Source: Lagopus muta
Taxonomy: Eukaryota > Chordata > Aves > Galliformes > Phasianidae
Assembly: GCF_023343835.1 (NCBI RefSeq)
Contig: NC_064437.1
Span: 13,419,001 to 13,483,000 of the forward strand
Direction: 5' to 3'
DNA length: 64,000 bases
How positions within the stretch are numbered: the stretch's first letter is position 1; every line of letters starts with the position of its first letter. Both the position numbers and the translations under genes were made by a program. Positions 50,918 to 63,032 of the stretch are shown in pieces. The notes beneath the pieces are model-generated. The model ran no database searches. It was not told where the DNA came from and was given only the letters and a program-made list of their open reading frames with translations.

Positions 50918-51210
50918 GAAGAATGTTCAGGAACACGTGGCTGTTTTCTGCTGAATTCTCAAGTTTTTTATCAGTTTATGTAAACACTTCTCTTTCTGCA
51001 ATCATAACTTCTCTTCACAGGGAGTAAAGAAAATCAAGTATTACTTTGGCATCTCTGATAAAAAAACCTTTGATTGAGCAGAAGTTTCAATGTTTCACCG
51101 TAAAACACTCCTACTTCAGCATTTACAATAAATTTAAAATAGATGTGTTACTTGCTTTCCTAGATTGGGTCATGGCTGGCTGCTGGTACATGGTCCTGCC
51201 ACAGATGAGA

Positions 51211-51270
51211 TTGGTTTCGCCCAGGTTATGCTGACCTGGCATCTGACCCAAGTTGTTATCTAGCTGATAA
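51211..51270. promoter_or_regulatory. Distal VTG2 promoter block with imperfect ERE
   Basis: GGTTATGCTGACC at 51224-51236 matches the ERE consensus at nine of ten defined bases and lies near -344. The surrounding 60 bp aligns without gaps to the block at 27821-27880 upstream of VTG3. This implies descent from the promoter of the gene before duplication. Confidence 0.75.
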
Positions 51271-51496
51271 TAACCCAATTAGCAGTCAGTGTCACCTACA
51301 TTGACTGTGCTCTCCCTCTTCCCTCAGCTTTGGTTTATGGCCATTTCTGTAGGCCAGAGACTAAGCTAGATAAACCTTTGCTATTTATGTATTCATATGT
51401 GCACCGACACGCATGATTTAACAGGCTACTGAGAAACAATATACGGAATCTATGTATTTATTGAAGTCACAGGATCAATGTGTCCTTTTCAGCTCC

Positions 51497-51509
51497 GGTC
51501 ATACTGACC
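51497..51509. promoter_or_regulatory. Perfect palindromic oestrogen response element of VTG2
   Basis: GGTCATACTGACC is an exact match to GGTCANNNTGACC. It lies about 617 bp upstream of the inferred VTG2 start, close to the position of the well-studied chicken vitellogenin-II ERE (near -620, from memory). It would bind the liver oestrogen receptor dimer and drive egg-laying expression. Confidence 0.9.
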
Positions 51510-51779
51510 AGGAATATTTTTAAATGAACAAAAGTTTCATAATAATTCTGTAAATATTTTATCTTCCAAAGTAAATAGCAGCAAAATGTGAACAATTAAA
51601 ATCTGCAGAGATTCTCAGCAGCAAGGCAAGAGGGACAGAAGTGCAGGTCAGCTAGAACTTTCGCATTCGCTACAGAACTAAATACAAAATGCAGCCAAGT
51701 ACCTGAATCGATGCAGGCTTGCAGCCAACTTCATCACTAACGGTGATTTGTATTGATAACACAAGAACACATTCACAAA

Positions 51780-51946
51780 ATTGTCTGTTCAGTTCACAAA
51801 ATCGCCCAGAGCAGCCTGGGGCCCTGGGCAGCCTGGTCTGGTATTAAATGGGGAGGTTGGTGGCCCTGCCTGTGGCAGGGGGGTTGGAGATTCATGATCC
51901 TTGAGATCCCTTCCAACCCAGGCCATTCTCCGATTCTATTCTAGAA
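51780..51946 (+). mobile_element. CR1 LINE 3' end upstream of VTG2
   Basis: CCCAGAGCAGCCTGGGGCCC, then GGGGGTTGGAGATTCATGAT, GATCCCTTCCAACCCAGGCC and the terminal ATTCTCCGATTCTATT are hallmarks of the CR1 3' end in plus orientation. It is 5'-truncated to about 165 bp and lies roughly 270 bp beyond the perfect ERE. Confidence 0.92.
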
Positions 51947-54900
51947 ATGTCAGGAGCATGAGAACAGCTCATCATCTACCCTCAGAAATGGGAGATAAAG
52001 AATGAATTAAGAGAATCAATGGGTTCTTGTCAACCCTACAAAAAAGTTAGTCCTCCAAAGCAAGCTGGGTGGCAGTTAAATCAACAAGAACAAGGGCACA
52101 TGATCTTCTGCACTGGAGGATGTTTTTGGAGGCACAGCTTCCAGCAGTGCAATAAATTGTGATCTTCAAATCACATGAAAACACTCAGTTATATTCTAGT
52201 TCAAAATCTATGACATACTCGTTCTTTGGTTACTTTCTGTTCCCACAATAGGACTTACCACAGCAGAGTATACTGTGGCAAAGTGTTTTTATGACAACAA
52301 TGCAGTACATTTTCTATTTCAGTAGTTGCTAGTAACTGCTCTTTCTGGATTGTCAGTCCCACAGCTGTTGACTTTTTCAACTGGATTTCATCTGGACTTC
52401 AATTCCACTTGGAGTTCTCCTACCTCTGTTTTGGGAACTGCTACAGAATTCACATCAGAAGACTACACTGTTGTTGCAGGGATTCGCAATCAGTTTATGC
52501 TCAAGCAGTCAAGTGTAATTTGTGCCTCAGTTGGTAAACTGCTCACAGCAGTACATGGCCAGCCCTTCTCTATATTTGTAACTGATTTTATTTTTTATAG
52601 TTGACCCTTTCTTTATAACAAAGTTATATGTTGTATTAAGTTGTAAGCCTTGCACAAATAAAAGAAATCCAAAGCTACTAACAAAAACTTGAATAAAGGG
52701 ATATGAGTACAATGCCAATGTGAAAAGTAAAACATAGCATACATCATGGACTCATGCTTTAACTAAACTGCAGATTTGACAGGAACAGCGAACACAAGAG
52801 ATCAGACATATTGCAACAGATAATAAGTAAACTCAAACAATTTGAATGCTTCTTTCAAGGATCAGTTTTTGGATCCACTACAACTTCCTTTCATTCTTTG
52901 TCACTTACTTCCCTCCCAGATTAAATTGGTGGGAGTGATGGTAAAGAAGTAAGCATGTCTCCACCCACAAAAGCTTCATGGTAACTCCAAATTAAAAAAA
53001 GAAAGAAAAAACAAGTGCACACAAGTAGTAGAATTCAATGCACACAGCATTCTCCTTGTCCTGGAATCCCGGACATATCTTCCATTCAAAAATAACCTGT
53101 TTACATTGGCATTATTTGGAGATTTATTAAGTAGTTTCCTTGGCCCAGTTAAAGTATATATACACCATAACCTCTGAGAAGAACAAGAATATAGTCTGCA
53201 TTTTTTTCACACATGTAGGAATGTATTTGTCCTGCTGCATCTACATAGAGCAAATCTGCAGCAGCTACTAGAAGCAGTACTTCAAACGCGGAAGGGGGCT
53301 GTTTTGGAGGGGAAAAAATTCATAAGCCAAGCTTTCATTTATTTTTTAATTATTTTTTTTTTTTTTTGCTGTGCAGTCTGCAAAAGCTATTTTGTATCAT
53401 TCTCAAAGAAAGAAAATAAATGAAAAGCTTAACAAAAGTAAACTAAACCTGCAAAATAACTTCTACCCAATTAAGCTTGAATTTATGGTAGAAACACGTT
53501 CCCATTATATAGATTGAAAAAGAAGCCTAGATAACAGCACACAAAGCACATTATATTTAACGACGTTGTGAAATAAAACAGAGAATGTAAGAGAACCACT
53601 CATCTTTTCAATATCACCCACAGGTGTACTGTACATGTCATCTTCACTAGCACTCTCTCTTAAGTAGGCCACTTGCCCCATTGTCTCAGATAGACACCTC
53701 TGTGTAGTGACACACCTGCACAGCATTCATGGGAGCAGTCTCCCCCTCTGCTCCTCAACAGTCTCTGATTAAGTAGGCTCCAGAAGTTCTAATGCTTCAC
53801 CATGGTGGAAACAACGTTACCACAATACCATCCAGGTGATCTGCAACACTCACACCATTATCAGCAGCAGCTGCACACTTAGAAGCTTCCTCATCACTGC
53901 ACAGAGTAATCAAAAAAACTCTAGGCAGTGCTCTCCTTCTTTACAGAGAAGGAACTGACCCTGAACCCAGGCCCATGAGGCTAGCTCAGGACTCAACTGC
54001 ATACACACTTCTAGCACAGTTTGATTCTACCATACAAACATTCAATTAAATTTCCACTTCTATGATATGAGTCACAGAGAGAGAAAAAAAAAAAGTTAGT
54101 ACAATATAACGAGTTTCCTAATCATTCAATAGGCACAACAGATTAAATAAGTCAATATATTATTTTGCTCTTCAAAAGTATTATTATCCTAAAAGTGATC
54201 ATTGAGAAAAATTGCTTCATAAAGTAGTCCAAGCATGCAGCAAGAACAAGTTTAAGTGCCTCCAGAAAACATTAGAGAGCAATAACCTCAGGACAGCAGC
54301 AGCCCCTAGTGGCATCCTCAACTCACAGTGGCATGTGTCAACTACGGATTTACAGATCTTGAGTAAACTGGTTTCAAAATAAGAATCTTGCAAGTAAATT
54401 ACTGTTCTCTCACTTCAAATCATAGAAAATCGTGAGTTGGAATATGATCGTGAGTTGGTTATTTAATGACAGAGAACTGGAGAAATACATTTTAAAATAG
54501 CCTTTTTAAAAATAAATACAATGGGATGATATTTGTGTTGTTTTCCGTATCTGGTTGCCTATGCAGAAGAAGTGCTAACCAACAAGATCAGGATATACAG
54601 TTCTGCTTCTTTATGGATGCGGAGTAGTTCTTGCACAGCAAGTATTCCCTGCAGTTTGCACTGACTACTATTTCAAATCAAGCTCAACACACTGAGCTAA
54701 TCAGCAAAAACTCCAAAACTTCCTACCATAGCTCCTTGGAGAATTCCAGTTTCCCTTTCTTGTTATTCTACTGCTATTTTTTCCAGTATCCCACTCACTC
54801 TATTACATCCAGTTGTGGATTAAGAGCAGAGCAGCAACACAATATCAGTGAAGTATTCTAGGTTTCAGAGTTAATTTCCTTCCACTGACCTGAAGAAGTG

Positions 54901-55230
54901 CAGAAGTTTCTTAGGCACATTCCAAAAGCTTAACGTGACTAGGGCCAGAGCTATACTCACACATTAACAAATGCTTGAGCAACCAAAACAGAAGAGATGG
55001 ACACGAACTGGCCAAGGAGAAGTACATGAATTGACTAGGGAAGGAGACATCTCATCTGTACACGGCTGTTTTTAGAAGGTTATAAACAAAACAGGTTTCC
55101 CTAAAGCTACACCAAAAATTCTGGAGCCCACTAAAATGAAAAATAAGCAAAACAAAACTGGCATCAAACACACAGTGAACCTTGGCCCTACTACCATGGT
55201 AATTTAGAAAAATTTGCATTCATAAATCTT
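51947..55230. other. Intergenic region between VTG2 and SSX2IP
   Basis: AT-rich DNA with a T/A tract around 53336-53368. A 92-codon plus-strand frame at 52326-52604 has no recognisable feature. I see no gene. The SSX2IP transcript could extend into it if a distal poly(A) site is used. Confidence 0.5.
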
Positions 55231-55246
55231 AAAACAGACGTACACA

Positions 55247-55276
55247 TTTATTTTTTACATTTGAAATAATTTTATT
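55247..55276 (-). terminator. Candidate poly(A) signals of SSX2IP
   Basis: Two minus-strand AATAAA hexamers (55271-55276 and 55247-55252) lie about 770-800 nt past the SSX2IP stop codon. Other AT-rich hexamers occur further downstream, so the true end is uncertain. Confidence 0.4.
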
Positions 55277-56041
55277 CCTGGATGAACCATTGAAAGTCCT
55301 AATGCATCTGTAAACAGAGTATCACTATAAAACAATTTAAAATACCACGTAAAATAATATTATGGATGTATGCATTTCATTCCATGGTTTCTCAGCATAA
55401 TCATTTTGTCTATTTACAAATATATAAAGATTTCGCGCTTTAGGTCATCTGAAATATCAAAGAGGTATTTTCAAATCACACAAATTAATAAATATAGAAC
55501 TTGTTTTGTTAAAAATCTACAGTATACTGTACATTCAAGTTGAGGCAAAAGAAGTTTTAATGCCAGTTATGCTTGAGATGTTTCTCATAATGAGTGTTTC
55601 CAATAATTAAACCATTCCTAAAAGTGCTATCTCTGTCTGTGATGAAAAAAAACATTAAGATCCAATATTTCATTACAGCCAAAGTTTCAGACCATAGCTT
55701 CATTCACAGAATCACAGCTTCTGTTACTAGAAAAATACCAAAGCTTTAATATACTTTTAAATAAGCATCTTTCAAGAGCTGCAAGAAAAAAAGAGGCAAG
55801 AAATGGTCTAAAAAATTAAAAGCCATGTGCACACACATACATACACATCACAGCTCAGCCTACCACATAACCCTTCAGAAGAATGATCAAACTCACAGCA
55901 TCCTGTTACACTTCAGAACAGTAAGTTTATGAACATCTCTAACAAAACAGCAGGCAACCCTAGGAAGTCTAAGGCAGTTGTTCTATGTGCAAGTTTCTAC
56001 ATAGCAGAGTGCCAGCTTCAGAGTCTTCCTGGGACTGTGCA
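55277..56041 (-). other. Probable SSX2IP 3' UTR
   Basis: AT-rich sequence without coding features between the SSX2IP stop codon (TAA at 56042-56044) and the first candidate poly(A) signal. Confidence 0.5.
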
Positions 56042-59000
56042 TTACTCAGTTTCTTCCTTCTCACTTTCCTCCCACTGATTTGGCTCGCTGTCACCAGCAG
56101 GTTTTTTTAATGCAGCATTGAAACTGGTAAAAAGATGAAGTTACAGTGTAAATAACTGCACATTCAGTTACAAATTACACTTCAGAGAGAAGCACAATAC
56201 AGTTATGATATGATGCTTAACATATTCTTCCACATATCAATCACAAGACCCAGATAAGATCATTCTGTAAGTTATCACAATTTCACTGCTCTACATAGAG
56301 TTCAGCACTATGAAAAACAAACAAACAAACACACACAAAAACCATCCACAACATCATTTGAGATACCTGTTATGTGAAGTACACTGGGAAGTCTGGCAGG
56401 ATTCAGCTGAAACAGGACCACTCACCATACAGTGAGGCTTTCTTTGCTGAGACATTGAGTTCACTAGCCGATTGTCTTGGTCAGAAGCTGGAAGGCACAC
56501 ATAAATCAGTTAGATGACACTCAAGTTGAAAACATTTGAAGGATTAGATTTGAGTCTTCTATCGAAAAAGAAAGGACAAACAAACAACAAAAAAAGAACA
56601 CCTTTCCTCCCAACTTACAGCATGACTGTAATAATAATAAATATAGCCAGAAACACCAGAATTTGAAAAAAGATAAGTATAAATCAGTAGCTTTAGTATA
56701 CAGCTTAAATCTCACAAGTTGCTCAAGATCATTAGAATCAACTCATTCTTCACGGGCAACAAGGCAAAAGATCTGTTCCTAAAAATACAAATTTTTTCTA
56801 CTATGGGAATGAATTATATCCTAACCATCTTACAGATAAAAAAAGGAAAAAGTATATTATAGTAACATAATTTGAACCAAATACTTGCTTCCTATGAAGG
56901 CACTTGGAGTTGTCACATTTTCAGAGTGCTTGTAATCGGTAGACATACTTAAGAACTGTTGCTTCAACCACGCTCCTCTATCTTCCTCAAATGCTTTTCT
57001 CTAGGAAAAGAAATGACTGTTTACAGTTACGACCACACAAACAAGCTTAGTCCACATTAAATTTACGTTATTCCATATAAAAAAAAAGTTATGGAATATC
57101 CATGCAACTAAGGTGAGCCAACAGTTAAACAAAGAGTTACAGTCATATTAGCAAGCTTTTGATTCCAACAAGGATTAGCTGAGGAAGTATTTATTTACAA
57201 GCCAAACCCCGTGGTTTGTTTCAGAGGTCTGAATAATCCTTTCATTTCAGTGTTCTCCACTCCAGTGGCACAGTGTCCTACCACAGTCTCCTGTGCTCCC
57301 CCTTGCCCCCAACTCTTGCACTAACTCATGGAGATACCTCTAATTTCTAGGCAGTTGCTAATAAGGATTACTGCTTCAATCTTAGTCCTCAGCTTTCTCA
57401 TAAACAAATACAAGTGACACTGAAAATAGCACTGATCACTTCCATGAAAACAACTGAGCAGAAAGAAAGGTGATGTTTCCTTTTCCAATCACTCTATGAT
57501 GAAGGCTTGCAGTATTGCTTCAACTTTCTCATTACTCATTTCAAATTTAAGTATTTTAATATTCAAAAGCACAGGTAACTACATTTATGTTGTAATATGG
57601 TCTTAAGTATTTCAGAACAAACATTTATTATCCATCAAAAATTACAAAGCTAAATTCAAGATCACATTAAATTAAAGAATTCAATAAAATGTAAGTAAAA
57701 GAAAATGAAAAAGTTGAAGAATGCACGATTATATATGTAATGGCCTGAGTCAATATTTGTCACTGTGTGAACTACTGTTGTACCAGTGCCTCAATAAAAC
57801 TCAAAATATTCTATGTTCTTGACCTTTCACGTTCCTCCCTGCTAAATTTGTAGTCTTCATGTTTTGATCTTAACTATTGGCCAACAAAAAGATATATGCT
57901 AGAGCACATTTAGAGAAATACCCAACCCAATTCCCTCCCTAAGTCAGTCTGTTTACTAGCCAGATTAACTACAAGAACACAAAATGGCCCTACTAAGGCA
58001 AAGATATATTTTGGCTTTCTACAAAACTGCTTTCCATGAAAATCTAGACTCTGAGAATTCAATGCTGCAGCCAAATCTGACAATGATTTGCATAAGCCTT
58101 GCTGTCTTTGAAAGCTAAATTGAAACAGCCTCTAATCAAGGATTTAATGAATAAGCAGATAGATCTTTCAGAAGTACCTAGATATTTCTGACGCTGCAAG
58201 AAAAATGATTCACCTAGTTGCAGCAAACTCATATTCCAATACACATAAGAAATGTGATGTTTGTTGTTTTGTTTGTTTTAAGCTGAATGATCTGCTGCAA
58301 TGACCAGAGCTGTGTTTTACACAGTACGAGAACAAGCCCTCTGTATAGAGATATAAGCAGACAATGTGTATCAGGCAGTTTTTAGTGTGTATTAGAGTTA
58401 TTATTATACTCTCTTCCATAGGAGTTCCTTTTCTAATACCTTTCCACTTTTCTAATACCTCTAGTCCTAATCTAATAGCAGCTTCTGTAAAACTTTTTCG
58501 TTCCTTCTCAAAATTCTTTTTTTGTTCTTGAAATAGTCTCCATTCTTCCTGAAGACGCTCTCTTTCTTCCAGAAGATAGCAGTCCTGTAGTAACAGAGTG
58601 GTGTCATCATCACATGGAGACATAAGCTGTTGCTGTAGATATAAATACAGAAACAATAATTTTGGAGTGACTATTCAGTTGTTCAGAATTTCCACAGATT
58701 TAAGTTACATCAAAAAACAGTTGAAGTTTGATAAATGAGCAACACAGTTGGTAGGGGCAGAGTTTCAAGCAGCTAGCAAAACACCTCTGGCCTCATCAGC
58801 CTTCCTGTCTATTAACTTCTCCCAGAATTTCTCCTACCAGGGTTACAAATTCATTAAATTAATAATCAACTGAACAGCCCACTTAGACCAACCACCAAGA
58901 CATCCTATTTAAAAAGCACTGTCAATAAAAGGAGAAAAACTCAGAGGTGAGCAATAAGTGACATTAAAAATAATAATAATTCAAAGGTCTTGAAAGTAAC

Positions 59001-62000
59001 AAAATTTAAAGCCTGCTACCTGTAAAAGTTGCTGCTGAGTTTTGATCATTTCTTTACATTGCTGAATTTCTAACTCTAGTTTTTCAGTTTCCAGCTCATG
59101 GTCTTCCCTTGAGATTACATCTTTGTCATTCAAAGCTCCTGAATGCACACGTGACACTAAGGGAGGGGGAAAAATAGGAAAAAAGTTATTTAAAAATCAT
59201 TCTTCGCAACACTTAGGACTCAAAGCAATAGCAAAGATTTCCAAACTGTAATAGTTTCATTCCAAAAGACACATTAACCCTGCACTCAAAATTACTATCA
59301 TCAGGACAAACGATCCAGAACTGGTGCTAAGCACATAATTAAGCACTACTGTTGTTTTTCCTGAGCTGAATGTTACAATGTTGCCTCAGATTTTACATTT
59401 CTTCAGGTAAAGCACAAGTCCTCGATGCAACAGCATTGCACAAAAAAATAAAATAAAATAAAATAAAATAAAATAAAATAAAATCAAACCACCAAAAAAA
59501 AAAAAACCAAACAAAAAAACACAACTAACCAAAAAAAAAAAAAGCCACCACAACTTGGTTCGGCATTTCTTTAAAATAAAATCAAGACAAATTAAGATTT
59601 TTTTTCAGTGGTACATCGTTAGCCTATTCTGAGCCCACTATTGAAGGGCCTCTATGTTCATAAGAGTATGGCAGTAACTATATATATCATAGATAAAAAA
59701 GGAAAGATTTTTTCCTCATGTTCTATGAAGGAGAAACAGAGCTAACAGTTGGAACACTGTGCGCACATTTTTAACCCAGAAAGGGAATGAATCACAGAGG
59801 AATAAAATGTGTGAGGTACAGTGTGGTTGTACAAAGATACAACTACCACAGCATTTGTAATGTGCCAAGTTTTGATCCCCTGATGACAGTATTTAAACAC
59901 TAAGAACACGGTCATCCCTATAAATTCAAAAATGAAAAAAAAAAAAAAAGTGACTCCAAGAAAACTGCAAATACTTGAATCTTTTCTCCTGATGCTCACA
60001 ATTATTTTATTTTTTGGTTAGTACACTGAGTCAAGTACTACTCAGAATAAGTGATCTTAAAATCCTTTCTATAAGAATATGTCTATACCAGAGACCACCT
60101 GCTCTTTTATTTGCAACTACATTCATGACCTTCTCACTCTTATTCCTGACTGCAAACATCCTTGTTGTAGCAGCAGCATTTGCTTACACTGGAAAATAAT
60201 ACTAGGAAAGAATTTTATATATTTTTAGCTGTCTTTTAATGCTGTTTAACAGCTGGAAACGAGGAGAGCCCAGCACCATACCATCAGCTAGTTCATTTTA
60301 GAATGCCAGCAGAAGCAGTAGATACGGCTGTGACAAGCTCAAACTCTAAGAAGGATCTATGTATCACATATCACAATTTGAAAGAAACTGAATATCTGCA
60401 ATTACTTGAACAGCTCAGACAAACGGGGAAATACAACCAACATTTACAAAGGATGCTCTGAAAATAATGTTTCCTGTTTAAGTTGGCCTAAGACATCAGA
60501 GGCAGACAATGGTGGTATGGCAGTAGAGCTGAACTTTCCCACCAGCATTCAATTACATTTTGTTGCCATGTAACAGATGGCAGCGGAAAGGCAGTAACAG
60601 CATCTGACATGGAAATGCATACGAAGCAAAGGTGTGTCATTGAATTCCTCCATGCAGAAAATTAAAAGCTTGCTGAATGTTCACGGAGACCAAACACAGT
60701 GGATGTGAGCAAAGCAAGGTGGTGTGTGGTGTGCTTCAGCAGCAATAACAGCATGTCACCTCCACTAACGCAGATTTTTTTGTTGTTTTTTGTAAGCATG
60801 ACAACAGGCTCTTGTTCATTGCCAGCAAAAGCACATAGCAAATGATGGTGACTACGTTGAAAAAAATGCCATTATGCAGTTCAGAATTTACTCTATTAAA
60901 TAGTGCTATTGTGCTCTTTGTATCTGTTATAGTTCCCATGGAAATAAATAGAGAACATTACTTTTGGAGTGACCTGCATATTACAGAGCATGTACTTCCA
61001 AAAGAAAAGTAAATTCTTTCGGAAGAAAGCTGTTTACTCTGACAAACTACAGTGTGTCTGTTCTCAGGATAAAAGATGATTGCTAAGGTGACTGCTTTCC
61101 TAACTTCCCACAATTTAAACTCACAAAGAAAAGGAAAAACACAAGTCTTTTCAGGAAGTCTACCAGGTCACAGTCCTTTCCATTTCAGCTTCCACTTAGA
61201 TTAGACATACAGTAACGTAATTCCAAAGAGCGTGACACCACATGGAATTATCTGCAGCACTTTATGTGTATGTGTAAGAGTTAAACATCACCTTGGTTAT
61301 CCAGCTTTTCAACATGATTTTTCAACATTCTCCATTGTTTTCTAATGCTGTTGGTAAGCTGCTCTCGCACAGTTTCACATGACAGTTCCCACATATTCTC
61401 TTTATTTAACTCTCCAGTGTCCTCCTCCAAGTCTGAAAGTACCTGCAGAAATAGAAACAAAGCCTGCTGCAAGCCATCTTACCATTCAAAAAATATATAT
61501 TTAAATACGCATATAGATTTGTTTTACCAAAGAAAAGTAAAACCCTTATATACTGAAAAGATTTTTCCAGGTCCTTCCATTGCAAGCCTTCCAAGAAGTA
61601 TTTTAATAATCAGATGGCTCCAGCATTGCAAACTATCAAAGACTTAAGCTTAACAGAGGAATACTTACTGGCCCATCTTCAGACCTTTCTTTAGGTTTTT
61701 GTTTCTGTGGTGGAAGAAGTGAAATAATCTCTTTCTTCATTTGCTGAAGAACTTTTTTCAGCTCAGCATTTTCCAATAAAAGTTGTTTTTGGCGTTGCTC
61801 ATAGTCATTTAGCAGAACTTTGTACATTTGCTCTTCATTTCTGGAAGCAGAAATGTGACAGTAACAAGGTGACAACATAACAAATACTTTCAATTAATGC
61901 TGTTCTAAAACAACTACAATTTCACCTGGCTTCCGTCTTATCAGTCCTCCATGCACCTCTCTTCCCATCAGCTCTACCAACATAATTTAGAACTTCCATA

Positions 62001-63032
62001 GCTACAAATGAAAAGGAGATTTCAAAGCATGAAACAACGTGCAATTACACACACATTCAGATGACACTTCTTTTAGCTTTTGATGTAATTACTGTCAAAA
62101 AGACTGCATCACCCAAGTATCCCCCTCAGTCTTAAGACCAAAATGAGACCATGCTGCTCTGCTTAACAAAGCAAGAGTAAAATAAACAAGGATAGAAAAA
62201 AATTGTGTTTGGAAAGCCAGGGTGGGGATGTTATCCTATCTCACGTATTTCATACACTTCTTAAGAATACCCTCACCCTCTGTTCCAGCTTTTATGTAAA
62301 TTGTGTGTACATTATTTTAAATATGACGTCAGAACAGTAGTTCAAGCTCAATTCTCATTAGCTCTCAAGGAAACAGGAAATCGACTTAAGATCTCGTTAT
62401 TTTGACCTCACTGATATTTCAATTGGTATTAACTAATTTGAGTAAAAAACACGTAAAAAGTTTTGTTCACTTACATGTGAGGCTTCCAGAGATTACTGTG
62501 CAGATACTAAATTACCTTCTGTTGCCAAAATAGGTGTTCCTGATACAGCATCCCAATGTGGTCTGTTTTACTTCCAACTTAACTTGTTGGTTTCAGAAAA
62601 GCAAAACCAACTCAGCCACAACATGAATAGTTGTCTTCTGGCTCAGCAAATTAACCAGCTCACTAAAATATGACATGCTATAGATGGCAAACAGCTGAGA
62701 GTGTTTTGGAGGGTGGCAGGAGGGATAAAAAAAATTAGAGTAGGACTTCCTTTCCAATGACATCAGTCAACACATTTCATCTAACAAAAATTTCACAATA
62801 TATTTAATGTTCCACTGGGTACTTCAGCACTGAGGAAAAGGAATATGAACATAACATCATACAAAATTTACTTATTTGCCATAGCACTCTACTTACCTAT
62901 TTTTTTGTCCTTTTTGTTCATGACCAATTGATGTAAGCGTTCCTTTAATTTATTGTATTCTCTCTCTTTCCTCTTCATATCATGATTATACTGCGTAGCT
63001 CTACTTGAAATTATGTTTTGTAACTTCTGAAC
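56042..63032 (-). CDS. SSX2IP: SSX2IP (ADIP, afadin/centriolar-satellite protein), last nine coding exons; 5' end outside window
   Basis: Coiled-coil adaptor that binds afadin at adherens junctions and works at centriolar satellites and in ciliogenesis (family knowledge). Exons in order: 62897-63032, 61926-62001, 61669-61840, 61292-61442, 59020-59156, 58459-58632, 56889-57000, 56367-56487, 56042-56123. They give 386 residues in one frame. Diagnostic stretches include [72 protein letters not shown] and [18 protein letters not shown]. The long charged heptad-like segments fit the ADIP coiled coil. The human protein is about 614 residues, so roughly the C-terminal 60 percent is here. The intron between 56889 and 56487 uses a GC donor; all others are GT-AG. 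The C-terminus ends in acidic EESEKEETE. Confidence 0.93.
59443..59484. repeat. (AAAAT)n microsatellite in SSX2IP intron
   Basis: About eight tandem AAAAT units, followed to 59545 by A-rich low-complexity DNA. Intronic simple repeat. Confidence 0.9.

Noticed and set aside
52326-52604. 92-codon plus-strand frame in the VTG2-SSX2IP spacer
   Set aside because: No recognisable motif, no codon or splice context, AT-rich surroundings. Length is within chance expectation.
56886-57000. SSX2IP exon ending at the GT donor four bases beyond the GC donor
   Set aside because: It would put the next exon out of frame with an immediate stop and lose agreement with the known SSX2IP C-terminus. GC-AG splicing fits frame and family.
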